Shown one piece after another: positions 1-12,162 of a stretch of DNA of 64,000 nucleotides. The DNA lies in the NCBI GenBank assembly GCA_023238725.1, contig CM041531.1:19872643-19936642 (forward strand), read 5' to 3'. How positions within the stretch are numbered: the first letter of the stretch is position 1; each line of letters starts with the position of its first letter. This DNA is from Scortum barcoo (Eukaryota; Chordata; Actinopteri; Centrarchiformes; Terapontidae). The notes below the pieces were generated by a model, which saw only the letters and a list, made by a program, of their open reading frames with translations, had not been told where the DNA came from and made no database searches. The translations under genes and the position numbers were made by a program.

Positions 1-2519
1 ATTGTCTGATTCAGCTAAGTAAATTGAGTTTAGGCCAATATTTAGGCCATTCTGTTATCCATTAAACATTTAACTATTTCAGTGTTACAAAAATTGACAA
101 CAATTCATAACTATTTAATATCAGTTATCCATTTCTTCAGGATATTTAGAGAATTTACAATAACGGCATTGCCTGAGATTTAAGCTTAAATGATGGAGTA
201 GATTTAACCAAAATATGGTGAAACCCCTTGGGTAAACAGCTACATGGACCCAGCCTCTCTCTCTACTGCACACATAGGCACCAAACACAGTTTGTTCGAC
301 CTGCAGCATCTGTTTACTCCTGTCCTTCATCTTACAGGCAGTCGGATTCTGCTAATAACACAAGCACACATGAAATGAGTAATGGGCCGTCTTCCATGAG
401 ATATGGCAGCGTTACCTTTATAACTTGTTCCTTGCTGTCTACGTGAGAAAAAATGGTAAACAACAACAGGGACTGAGTCTCTAGAACACAAGCTGGTAAG
501 TTACTCCATTTATAGTAAAAGAGTGGATTTAGAGGTAGTCATTTCTCAAAACCTCCCACATCCTTTCATGAACAGGTAGTTGTTTTTGTTTTGTTTGTAA
601 GCAGAGACCGCTGGATTACAAGGCAGAGAAAGAGTTAAAGCTGTGTTTTTTTTTTTTTTTGGTTTTTTTTTACAAATGGAAACTGGCATATTGTGCAATC
701 GCCTCTGATTCATGTGTTACGCAGCCAAACCTAATTCTGTCTGGAATTTTACCATTTCCAAATTTGTCATTTGATCAACCATTTCTGCCATCATTTTATC
801 CTTTGTCTGTTTCAACTGGCTCCTCTTTGGTATGTATGATGGGTAAGGTACACTTATCTAAACTGATAGATAGAACTGAAGTTCAGCAGCTTTTCATGAG
901 CTCTTTGCTGTGCTGTGTTTGCTGAGTTTAAAAACCAAAGTCCTGTGAGTTTATTTAAGTTCAGCAAGATGTGATGTCAGTCATTAGATTAAATAATGTT
1001 TTAATTACTGTTTTATCCATATCTGTCCATGTAACTAACAAAATTCCTCCCTTTTATTTATGTCAGTCCATGCAGTTTACATCTTTTGTCTATAAGACAA
1101 CAGTGTGAACATATGAAGTACATATAAAGTTGTTATATAAAAGTACATGGGACAGAAAATCTTAAAGAATCAGGGTCCACCTGCTGCCCTTTAAAGCCTT
1201 TGCAAGAATCCATTGCACCCGAATGAAAACAACCAGTCAGAGCAGAGTATCTGACAGTGTCGGTCCCTGCTCTTTCATGGGCCACGGGCAGACCCCCCCT
1301 CCATGTTTGTGATAACTTTGTCAAATGCTGTTTCTTAATTGAGTAAATGCAGTGGCGGATGAACAACCACCATAGAACCAAGCAATGAGATAACTGTCCA
1401 TCTTTCCTTTACTACAGCTTTGATGAGAAAGACAAGTAAACAGAAGAAGCCCAATTTAGAAAGGCCAGCTAAAAAGAATTAGACTGAGCAACTCTGCAGG
1501 GAGGGTGTTGGAAGCTTGGGTGAGTGCCGCAGAGAAAGGAGAGGAAGGACCTGGAGATCCACTCTCTTCTCAATCCCACTGACCACATCCTTAAATAATC
1601 TAAAGGCAAACTATTTTTTTTTTTTGTAATAGCATTGCTTCTAAAAATAAAAGCAGTGATAAGGGTACTCTCAGAGGCTTTCTAGTAAAGATGAAATATT
1701 GCAATACATTTTATAAATACTTAAAATTCCCATTTTCATTTAGCACCACTGATGTTGGAAAGAAAAAAATAAATGATTATATCTGAAAGTATGCAGTATT
1801 AAATGATCTTAAAATATCACTGTACTCTTGTGCTACCAGGCATTTTATTGTCAGCATATTAACCTCTTTTGCAATAAGTGGCAAAGTGGCAGTGCAAACC
1901 ATACTCCAGGGTAAAATTCACAGATTTTTGACATTTCACTGCTTGCAATCTCATCTACTAACCTTTCCTCCAGAGACCTTTAGAGTCTTCTCACAGTATG
2001 TGAAGTGGTGCAGATATACATGTTTTCCTTTATAACTGGATAGGTCATGATGTAAAATGATGATAATTTATTTTAACAGTCATTATTAATAATAAGGGAA
2101 AGCAATCCTTCTAAGTAATTTGGAAAGGGTCAATGATGCCATGGAAAACAATCTTTTAAATTGCTTTCAAATTCCAAGTGAAACGTAATTCTTGATTAAT
2201 TTGCTCAGTATGTTAACAGTTTCTATCTGTGCTTAGTAAAAAAATATTTACCTATGCAGGGTGAACACATTAAAACTGTGTCCCACCCTCATAACACAGT
2301 ATAAGGAAAAATGGACTACTTTTCATGATACATTATACTTTTTCTCGAAGTGAAGCTTGAGAAAATTTCAAACCTGCATGTACATGAGGCTTTTCCTAAA
2401 TAAGTGCATTTGTGTGTCTCTGAAAGTGCTGATTTGAATGTGAGCACTTGTGTGTAGATTGCAGTATTAATGGACGTTCCAGTACATTTGGTCTGACGCC
2501 AATGGGCCCAATTGCTTAG

Positions 2520-2720
2520 CATGCCTGCAGGACATTAATTGATGGCCGGGTTACGCTTCCTAATAAGTGTCATAAATAACGGTTTAGCAGGACGAGTGGG
2601 AAAATCTCAAATACATTAACCACTGCGTTGACATCTTAATGGAGATTCAACTGAGATGTGATCAAGTGGAATTCGTCAAGTAGGAATCCATTAATGTGAG
2701 GCTGAACCCTCCACAGCGGC
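2520..2720. promoter_or_regulatory. Candidate conserved non-coding element
   Basis: Unique sequence with ACATTAATTGATGGC, several CATTAA/TTAATGG homeodomain-like sites and no repeats, in a gene-poor flank. Judged by appearance only. Confidence 0.25.
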
Positions 2721-4008
2721 AAACTGGTGACAGGGATGGGACAGACCAGCTTTACTGCTGCTCATGTGTCACTCGCAGCTTTAATGGACAGCCTTGTCAA
2801 CATCCTCATCCCCACTTGCACATGGCCCTCCACCAACACAGCTGTTGAAGATCTGTCAAACCTCCGTGTCAGAGAGCCACACACACCCTCTGAAAAGTCA
2901 CTGATGGAGCCAGTAAAAACCACGGGCCGTTCACTGGCAGCATCATTGATTTTATCCCCGAATTATTGTTGAGGACACACCATGCCTTGCATACCAATGG
3001 CGGGCCTTTCACAGGCAGACATGCAGGAGGGTCAAATTAGCCCCAGGTTGCCACAGTTTTTGTTGTGGGAATGGAAGTTGGAGAAACGAGCGCTGGCAGC
3101 CTCTGTTCGGCGATTTGTCGACTCGCGCACACGCGCTGGCACACGCTTTGGCACACGCTTTACATAAAACACACAAAACACTTGGGCACACGTGCGCATG
3201 CCATAAATTCATAAAAAACGCACCCACACAGTTTGCCAGCTTTACCTCCGTGTTGGGTATGCAGCCAGGAAGCTCATCAGTGGAATTGCAGGTTTAGCCA
3301 ACTGAGGATTTTTCTGTGTAACCAAGCCTCAAATGAATGGGATGAAAAACCTCTGAGCTCCCACGATATACTGTAAGTGGTGTGCAACTCAGCAAAGGTG
3401 CGAGCATTAGTCCCGTGCTAGTGCTATATTACAGAGAAGTGTTTGTATTCAAGTGCACGTGTGGGAGAGAGCCAGAGGATGCATATATGATGGTGCACAC
3501 TCATTTGTGGGTGTGTTTATATGATGTGGGCCTCTGGATGTGTGTAAGTGCATACTTGTTTGCATGTGCGTGGTTTTGCTGTCACTCTGCTTCCTGTAAT
3601 AACGCCAACTTATTTTACTTGTTTTTTCAGTGGGATGCTTTTTTTTCAATCTATTACAGAAAAGAAGGGTGCCAGTTCTACAGTGCTGGTATAGAAAGTC
3701 TTTTCACATCATGAAAAAATATTGTCAACATAAATAATATCACTCAAAATAACATCACTTCAGTATAATATTTTATCAGCCTTGCTGTCATTCTCTCTCA
3801 GGTTGTTTAGATGTGTAGCATAAGAAGTGCCATGCTCAGCTCTTCCAGCAGAGTGGTGGATGTAGTCTATCATTAGCCTACATACTGTCTTGACAGGTAC
3901 TTTTGTTAAAGAAATTCCCACAAGTTTATCAACTAGGTCCTCTGAAGTTTCTATTGTAAATGTGCCAGTGTTTAGGAGGTGAGTAGAACTGTGGCAGCGA
4001 CAGCCACT

Positions 4009-4085
4009 GTGTGTGTGTGTGTGTGTGCTTGTGTGCGGGCCAGCGAGTGTGCATGCTGGTGTGTGTGTGTGTGTGTGTGTGTGTG
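4009..4085. repeat. Interrupted TG microsatellite
   Basis: Two TG tracts (4009-4028 and 4059-4085) separated by gtgcgggccagcgagtgtgc. Confidence 0.95.
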
Positions 4086-4433
4086 CTTGTATGTGCATGG
4101 AAATGTCTGTTGGGGCCTGTGGGGTGACAGTTCTGCTCTCGGCAAGTAGGTAATTAGCATGCATTATTCAAATGAAAGATGGAGGGAATGAGGGTGGGGA
4201 CCTGTCCACCTGGTTGTCAGCGCCGAGGCCCGTCTCGTTCAGCGCCACTTACTCTGCACATTTGGAACATCAGAGCGTGTCTCTTGTCAATGTATTACCC
4301 TCCTCCGAAGCGTGGGGATAATGCACTTCTACAAGTCTCCATTATGAGGCAAGATGTGATCGAAGTGAGCCAAAGTCAAAGACATTTAATCTTCAAATTG
4401 GAACAGAAATACCTGTTATCCACATTTATATTT

Positions 4434-4516
4434 AAGTCAGATCAAGTCAATTTTATTTGTACAGCACGTTCAGCAAAAAGGTCTGACAAAGTAATTCACA
4501 CAGCAGCAAAAGGGCA
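4434..4516 (+). mobile_element. Teleost dispersed repeat fragment (TCAATTTTATTTGTAYAGC type)
   Basis: tcaattttatttgtacagca followed by an Ala/Lys-like A-rich stretch, attcacacagcag and a gggcataag end fits the very common fish repeat with tttatttgtatagcac and cttcacacag motifs. Only the 3' portion is recognisable. Confidence 0.55.
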
Positions 4517-5339
4517 TAAGTAGACAGGCCTTCGCATTAAAACGGAGAACAGTGAACACATCCTGACACACAGAGCTTACCGCATGACATTGAGGTCCCC
4601 TTTAAGGGTGGCAGTGTACTTATAGAGACTAGCCTAAATTCAAACTACAGCTGGACTGCATACAAATAAGGATGCATAATACAGGAACACCTGTTTCATC
4701 TTATCCAGTCAAATACAATAGCACTGCACTAAATCCCTACCTTTTGTGAAACATTTTTTTTCTTTCGTTGACAACTCTGTGCTGGTACACGAGGCTGTAT
4801 GTCCGTGGTCTTGCTGGATCACCATGTATTGTAAGGTGCTCCTGTTATTGTGTGTACTCTGCTGTACTGACTCACTGAGGCTTTGTGTTGTTGGTTTACT
4901 TAAAACTCCATGGCAGCAGAGACGCAAAAAAGCGGAATTGGAAACGCTTTTCCACAAGGCAGTGAAAAGCAAATTGTGATATTTTAGACCCATTACGGAC
5001 TTTCATGCACTGGGATCTGGTTGTGTGAAGAACTCTCCTTGTTCAAGCCAGCAAGCCTCTGCAAAGTCTGAAGCGTCTGTATCTCCACAAACATGTCCCT
5101 TTGTTGGTGTGAATGAGCTGAATTATGTTTCTGTAGCAAGTAGACTGGCAACTAAAGTAGCTGAAATACCACAGTGCGCCTTTTTGAGAGCGAGAATATA
5201 AATGAGAAATATGAAATCAAGACTATAAAATAACAAATGCAAATAACAAAGTTTCATATATCGATATATGCCTAAAGCAGGCTTGCGGCATGGCTTCCGG
5301 TATATTACAGTGACCATTATGTGCTCCTATCTCACCACA

Positions 5340-5545
5340 TAATCATCTCCAGGCTCATATTTTAGCCACGGATGAGTCATTAGCACCTTGCCTTATCTCC
5401 CACCCATTCTCCAGCCCCACCACGACACCCCTCCAGGAGCGGCCTCTGTTTACTTAATTGATCAATTAGCTGCTTGAGAAGGCTCCCTCTCCTCCACACG
5501 TCCCATTTAGCCAACATTTACATGTGTCAGTTTAATTGTGTCCCT
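5340..5545. promoter_or_regulatory. Candidate conserved non-coding element with homeodomain palindrome
   Basis: Unique, balanced-composition sequence within AT-rich surroundings, containing the perfect 14-bp palindrome TAATTGATCAATTA at 5455-5468, TGAGTCAT and further TTAATTG motifs. It looks like a developmental enhancer; conservation cannot be tested here. Confidence 0.35.
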
Positions 5546-6248
5546 ATCTCCTCTCCCAAATTATTTACCTACTCACTCACCCACACTGCAAAGCTCCCAT
5601 TGTCCCCAGGTGACTGATAGTCTGACTGGAATGGCAATGTGTTGCCTGGATCATAATTTGACTTTTTTTCTGTACTGAAAAATAATGTTGAAGCCAAGGC
5701 CAACGTCTAACTAGAAAAGGCCATCATCTAGCCAGAAATCACTACACTATCAAGCTCCACAGTCTCTAAGATCCTCTTTTCTAACAATACAGCCGGCAAC
5801 TTTTACCTGTCAATCTACCTACCCTCTGTTTATTGAACAATATTTGAGTAACAGTCACTGTGTCCTTATGTTCAGTACAACACTGAAATAAAATAAAAAG
5901 TGAGTCCTGAGCGTGGACAAACACTGAGCTGAAGCCAAAAGATATCCCCAAATGAAAACAGCAGAAACAAAACATTTGCAGAGGAGAGTGATTTTGTGTC
6001 AGTGGCTGACTTTTTACAAAGCCCCTTTTTACCCATAACTATTCAGCCATGGGTCTGCTGGCCTGAGGTCCTCTTCCAGTGGGTTGACTGGGCATGAAAT
6101 CAGACTGGCATAACCCTCCTCTCCCATAGTGGATTTACACGATTTACATACAACAGTCTTTTGATTGTGCTGGACCACCAACGAATCCTTTGTTCCCAGG
6201 AGGGCTTTGGCTTTACTCTGTCCACTCTGTTTCTGTTACAGACTCTTA

Positions 6249-6262
6249 CTGCCCTCCAGTGG
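6249..6262 (-). promoter_or_regulatory. CTCF-like motif
   Basis: Minus strand CCACTGGAGGGCAG matches 13 of 14 positions of the CTCF core. Motif only. Confidence 0.25.
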
Positions 6263-7269
6263 TTGAAGGCCATATTACAACCTGTTACAGGAAATAGGTG
6301 TTTATTTTGTCGGTGCTGATTCCTCTGGGTTAAAAAAATTTTGTCTGCCAGATATGAATGCACACAGTAATGAAGGGGAAATTAAAGCATTAAAATTATG
6401 TCTAAAAGGCAAAAATAACCTGAAATTGTCCTCAGATATCCACAATTGTTTTACACATTACATTACATTACATTACGTTACATGGCATACAGTACATTGA
6501 CAAACTACAGAATCATGTTGGGTCGTTTCTAATATAAAGCCAAATTATATGTATTGTGCTTATAATGAACTCTTTAACTTGCTCTTTTACATAACTGTTA
6601 TCTAAAGGATTGTGGATACAGGTCAAATAAATATATTTACCAAATATATGTTGTTTATGTATGCATAGAAAAATACTGTGAAGTTCTTTTTTTCGTTATT
6701 TCATCTGGTGCCCTCCAGCAACCACAAGGTGGTGGTAAATCACTGAGACAGATTTGGATTATTTTTTCTTCTGCAAATAAACCTGTTGCTTCTGAGATGT
6801 AAGGCCAAAATATGTTGTTTTTTTCACTAAAAACAACAATTAATTCATTTTTTTTTTTTTTACAATAATTTCTGGCAGTGTTGCTCATTTGATTGTTTCA
6901 CAGTTTGAACTCATGTGCTTAATCTTTTCTGTTAGATCAATGGATTGGAGCTTGAAATTTCATTAGTTTTCTTAGCTGCAGAAATGAAACATTAAGAGAT
7001 TACATCATGTTTGTTTCTGGACAGGCTCTTTACAAAACCCTTCTGTCAACCAGACTTGGAATTATTTTAATTTCAGAAAAGCAAAGTGGCTTTGTTTGTC
7101 TATTTATATGGTTGGAAATACAGAGAAAAGCACATCCCTAGTCCTATGAAATGAACATGTGACAAACCTTTAAATACCAAAATTGGCCAGTAAGCTTAAA
7201 AACATCTTCAGCCAGAATCTGAAGCAGTTGTGTCTCACAAACCCTAAACTCTAACTCAGTGAAATTGTA

Positions 7270-7400
7270 TTAAGAGTTAGTGTCCTGTTACTGCGAGGTC
7301 ACGTTTCCAATCCTGTCCAAGTGTCCTTGAGCAAAACACTAAACCACTGACCTGCTCAGGGCCTCTCTGACTGAGCCTCCCCTTCAATCTCCGAGATACA
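7270..7400 (+). mobile_element. Degenerate tRNA-derived SINE remnant
   Basis: Contains a decayed pol III B-box (gtttccaatcc) followed by gtccttgagcaaaacactaa, matching the tccttgagcaaggcacttaa motif of common teleost SINEs. The A-box side is not clear and no poly-A tail or target-site duplication could be defined. Confidence 0.6.
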
Positions 7401-7445
7401 GATGAAAGCCAGTTATGATCTTTGTGGAGAAGGTAGTGTGAGAGG

Positions 7446-7505
7446 GAATCAGAATCACATATTGGTCGAATGAAATAGCATAATACATAATGTAGGAGAA
7501 CAAGG
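7446..7505 (+). mobile_element. Fish dispersed-repeat tail (GAATCAGAATCA type)
   Basis: gaatcagaatcac followed by attgg and a degenerate continuation resembles the gaatcagaatcagctttattgg tail frequent in teleost repeats. Short and diverged; could be part of the same insertion as the SINE just upstream. Confidence 0.4.
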
Positions 7506-8060
7506 CTAATATAATAATATTGTAGTTCACACAGAATAAATTGTAAGTTCACTTTTATCAAAATCTCTAACTTTCTAAGGTTTTCTATTGCCAAACAAAT
7601 GGGTATAGATACAGGAATACTATAGTATGATACAGTCTAGTATCGTATAGCATAGTCCTATATTGCACCACCCTATATCACACTGTGTATAGTTATTAAA
7701 TAAATATACCAAAAATAATGAATAATGTGTTATTTGTGCTGCTGCCCATCTTGGCCAGCAGCACAAAACAAGATTTATTTGTTAAATAAGTCTATTCTTA
7801 GTTTAGAGTTTATTCTTGGTTAAGTAATGGTTAAATAGAAATAGGAAAATAGAAATTTAAGATAAATTAAAAATAAAGAACAGTTAAGTAGATAATTTAA
7901 AAATATAAAAAACTAATTGGAAGTAAACTAATACATACTGTATTTGTACTGATAATACTTTGTTACAATTGCACTAATTTTTAATGGCATGCTTTTCATA
8001 AAATATTGTAGTAGACATGTATGTAATGTATTGTAAAATTCCCTGTAATTGAATTTGCTC

Positions 8061-8077
8061 TGTGTGTGTGTGTGTGG
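8061..8077. repeat. Short TG microsatellite
   Basis: TG dinucleotides, about eight units. Confidence 0.9.
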
Positions 8078-8233
8078 TGATGAAGGCAGATGTGTATAGT
8101 ACTGTAGTGTGTGTTTGTGTCCATACCACATTGCATTTCTTCTTGTAGGTAGCTCCAGTAATGACTATAGCTAACACAAGACAACAGAACTTTAACTGTT
8201 TGGTGAGGAGTCAAGGCAGCGGTATACAGTAAG

Positions 8234-8236
<3 letters not shown>

Positions 8237-8272
<36 letters not shown>
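8237..8272. repeat. TG microsatellite
   Basis: About 18 uninterrupted TG units. Confidence 0.95.
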
Positions 8273-8273
<1 letters not shown>

Positions 8274-8802
8274 CTCCCTCATGTGTGCATCAGTACTCTC
8301 TGTTGAACACTGGTGTGCTAATGGTACGGACCTCTGTCAGATTCAGGCCCCCATCACAAGCATCCAGCCATCAGGGTTCAAGCAAGGATCTGCCCATTAA
8401 CACGGAGGCCGGAGGATGCGGTCTATCCACACCGGGAGAGAGAGAGAGAGCGAGCCTGACACGGAGCGGGTCGCTCTACCACAGCATGCGCACCAGCCTG
8501 CACTTTCCAAGGACATTACGGCTCCATTCCACCAGCTCTCCGGTGGCAGGCTATCATTAGTGCGCTCGCAAGAGCCCAGAGAGGTGATAGCAGGGGAATT
8601 GTGGGCTTTCATATCCACAAGCTGGTCCACAGGATGCCAGGCAGAGTGTGGTAATTTAGCTCAGAGGTGATGGAAAATAGTAGGTTAGTTTAATGACAAG
8701 TTTGTGTGGCCATGTAAAAGCACTCATCAGAGAGTGGGCGATAGAGAGAATGGGTGAGAAGCACCAAAACAAAGAGAGAGAGGGACTGTGTCAGTGTGTT
8801 TT

Positions 8803-8814
<12 letters not shown>

Positions 8815-8839
<25 letters not shown>
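8815..8839. repeat. TG microsatellite
   Basis: About 12 TG units, followed by a C run. Confidence 0.95.
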
Positions 8840-8842
<3 letters not shown>

Positions 8843-10529
8843 CCCCCCTTTTTCGTATCAGGGATCTGTTTTCTTTCTTTAATAGGTATACTTACTAACA
8901 CACAGATATTAATCAATGAGAAGTCAGGGGAAAAATCTGATCCTTAAATCCTCCCACACTTTTTTTTTTCTTTTTATAAAATGAATGAACTAATGACCAG
9001 TACTGTAAATTTCAGAACAAAGACAAACAAAGACGAAAATAAGATGGTGGATACTCTTCTCAGTAGCTCAATACAAAAAGCAATATTGTACTATAATATA
9101 ATAAATCAATTTAGAGATCCAGACTTGTGTATCCTTAATAAGATACTATAACTGATGTTAATGTATTAATTCAAGTCAATTGCAAAACACAAATATAATC
9201 CTGTCAAATATATCTAGTAGTTAATTTTGTAAAGTTAAAGATAACAAATGAGTCATAATTTCCTAATTAAATTAGCAAAGATCCTTTTTTTACATTTTTA
9301 CATTGCAATAAAATTCTTCAATATCAAATGAATGATGTGAATGAGTAGTACAGTCTATAAATGTAGCTGAAGTATTCCATGGAAGGCACTTCAAATCATA
9401 AAAGCAGGCTTCTGTGCTAATCTGTGGGATAATCTTTACTAATCTATATCAAGATAAAGTATAAAGCTCATGGATAAAACCGTAAATGAATAAAGTCGCC
9501 ATTCATAAATGTTAGTGTGCCCTGTCTTGATGCATTGTTTATTCATGCATCTAATTCACTTTGAATTTCATCCCTTTAAAAAAAAAAAAAAAAAAAATCA
9601 ATCCTCCATCTCTGTCTCCCTTGGCAACAGGTTATAATCCATAGTTACGAGAGCGGTTGCTAGGTGCGTTGCCTGAGATACAGACCCTTCTCTCCACTGG
9701 CGCTACGTAGGAGGCCACCAGGTCCTTGATGATGGCAGAGAGATGAGGGACGGGTGAAAGGATGACAAGAGACAGGACAATGAGGATAGGAAATAGATGC
9801 ACACACCTGACAGAGGCTGTACGAGCAGAGGCACAAAGACGGCGCAGAAGAAAGACTGAAAATGAGAGCAGAGAATGAAAAGTAAACACAAAAAGGATAA
9901 TGTAACAGTCTAAGTGGGCAATCTGCACACCTCCATTTGCCGCAGCTACATTGTAGTGTCTCTGCGTCTGTGTGTGTTTCATGTGCACCTGTTTCTGTGC
10001 AAGTGTGTATTTGTGCTGCATGTGAAAGACAGTGACAGCAGAAAAGAGAGGGAGATAGGGAATCTACTTTGACTCCTTGAAAAACCTGCTATTATACTGA
10101 AAAAGAAAAGGTAGATAAAAAAAAAAAGCTGTTCTGATGACTTCAATCATTGAAGCCTTTGTGTTCACGCTTTTTTCCCTGGGGAGTGGGGAAAAGTGAA
10201 CAAAAAACATAATAGGAAGGAAACTTTGAGTATGGCCAGCATGTAGAAAAAAATCAGTTTCACCAATTTTGCAGTTTTTGTTATGATTATTCTGAGAATC
10301 TTAAAATATGCTGGACATGCTGGACCTGTTAGATGTTTTCACTTAGACCCACAGATGTTGCATACAGTTGTCTGTTTATTAGTGCTCATGGCCACATAAC
10401 CACCTGAGTTACGCAAGCTGTCACTTTTTTTCTACGGCTGATTCGATTAGTATGGCGATGATAGAAGCCCATGGGAGTGCTTACTTCTCACGAGTTTCCT
10501 TGTTGGTGGATAGAAAGAGTGTTCTTTGG

Positions 10530-10720
10530 TGCTGAAGCTGCAGGAGCCATCTGCCGCTCCCAGCGCCGATTATCCCCGGCGTCTCCCCCAGGGGGCAGTA
10601 GCACCGTGCACACGGCCACTCGGCACGCTTTAACTCTGCTCTGCCCTCAGATCAGAGGCACGGTGCTTCTGCGAGCCAAAACAGTCGCCGTCGCCCTCTC
10701 TTCTGTCTACCTCAGGACAA
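10530..10720. promoter_or_regulatory. GC-rich island with CTCF-like site
   Basis: About 190 bp of GC-rich, CpG-containing sequence in an AT-rich flank. At 10583-10601 ctccccCAGGGGGCAGTAg matches 13 of 14 positions of the vertebrate CTCF core CCASYAGRKGGCRS. A boundary or CpG-island fragment is possible; no promoter or exon identified. Confidence 0.4.
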
Positions 10721-11619
10721 GTTTTTCAGTAGTTTTATAAAAAAAAAGGATATTAACATGATGTCATAGACTGAGAAGCCGACGTCAAACCAAGGCTCTC
10801 AGCTTGCTTTGAATAGTAGTGCAGCTCTGCCATGCCCATCGCTTCTGACAATGTTATTAGGAAGATAATTCTCACAAGCAAATAAACAGTGTGTAAGACC
10901 CCTGTGAATTTTCCTTTCAGGTTGGGTTATTGTGTGTGTATTTCACTGATATTGTGTCATCCGGCGAAGGTGAAAATATCTGGGTTAGTTAGAGGTTGGG
11001 CTTTTGATCTCTTTTGAGGCTGCAACTGAGAGGGTTTATAGATGATCACGAGCAGTGCTTTACATCCATTTGAAAAACCATCTACATCAGTCACTGACTG
11101 ACAGCAGTGGAAATGTACTCCGCACCTAATTTTGTGTGTTAAATTTCTTATAGTATCTGCACCCCCTTTCTTTCAGAGTACACCAAGAATCAAGACATGT
11201 AAGAAGTACTTAAAGTGTTTTTTCTATTATTAACAGAAGTTAATGAATTTGAAATCTCAATTGTTGGCTGCCTGGTGTGATTGCTTTGATGTCCTTATGT
11301 ACCCAAACAAAATCCAAACAAAAGGAAATACAAAATGAGAAATTAATTAAGTGCTTTTTAGTTTTTGATTTGTGCTTTCTCTCTGGGGAAAAAAAGAAGA
11401 AACAAAATTAAGGAAAAAAAAATGTTTAAAAGTACATGGGTGGCAAGAGACCGCTTTACCACTTTTTGTTAAACTGCTTATTTTCTGTTTCTGTGTAAAA
11501 ATGCATTGTGGGAGGAATGCAAATAGCTTTGGATTAAACATCAGATGGACCTCTGGCTTAGTATCTGTCCTTCAGCTCAGAAGCCTCTTTATACTGTAGG
11601 CTTTACTTTGAGCAGAGAC

Positions 11620-11765
11620 CCCTGTTGGCTGATTGGAATGACTTCCCTAATTGGATTCAATTCCTAATTGAAACGTAATAAAAATGCATCAGTAGACGTG
11701 GTGCCAACAATTACCTCATGCAAATCTCTTGATGAATTGACGTGAGGGGCGTAATTGCAGCTGTT
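11620..11765. promoter_or_regulatory. Candidate enhancer with clustered TAATTG sites
   Basis: cctaattgg, caattcctaattgaaa, acaattacctcatgcaaat and cgtaattgc give at least four TAATT homeodomain cores plus an octamer-like ATGCAAAT (POU) within 150 bp. Confidence 0.35.
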
Positions 11766-12118
11766 AAAAAAATGCATTGATTTCTCCTGGAATAACATCA
11801 ATTCAAATCAGTTCACACTCACGTTTCGACCTGCGTGCGGAAAGCATTTGTCACCGCTCAGTGTCCCTGTTTGGAGGTATACAGAAAAAATGGAAACATC
11901 TGCACCCTTTCACGTCAGATTGATCGAGCTTGGGAGACTCTGTATCAAATGCGCTGCATCTATGCATATGCAATAAAGTATTCTGAACACTTGGAGGAGG
12001 GAAACAAAAGAAGAAATGTCTTTGTTCTTTGTTTCCTTTTTTTTCACTGAAATTGTGCACGGGTTACGACTTCCTTTGGTTTGTAGAGCAAACATATTCT
12101 GCTGGGGCTGTACCACAG

Positions 12119-12119
<1 letters not shown>

Positions 12120-12160
<41 letters not shown>
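12120..12160. repeat. CA microsatellite
   Basis: About 20 uninterrupted CA units. Confidence 0.95.

Positions 12161-12162
<2 letters not shown>

Larger units (their letters stand above)
1..4433. other. No gene: AT-rich flank
   Basis: No exon or RNA gene recognised. Holds T runs (near 645-660 and 1612-1625), one enhancer-like block at 2520-2720, an imperfect CACACGC/GGCACACGC repeat near 3125-3165 and the TG microsatellite at 4009-4085. Confidence 0.6.
4517..7269. other. No gene
   Basis: AT-rich unique sequence with the homeodomain-palindrome block, a short CATTA repeat at 6446-6480 and T runs. Open frames here are short and unlike any family I know. Confidence 0.6.
7506..10529. other. No gene
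   Basis: Three TG microsatellites, an A run at 9578-9597 and AT-rich sequence. 8330-8660 is GC-richer unique DNA with a GA run and no coding similarity. Confidence 0.6.

Noticed and set aside
8237..8560. Open frame beginning with a Cys/Val run
   Set aside because: Translation of a TG microsatellite; no domain or codon bias.
9619..9680. RFX X-box at ggcaac...gttgcc
   Set aside because: Half-sites are in the wrong order and spacing.
10519..10538. RE1/REST-like site (GGTGCTGAA half)
   Set aside because: Only one half matches; the GTCC half is absent, so a chance half-site is more likely.
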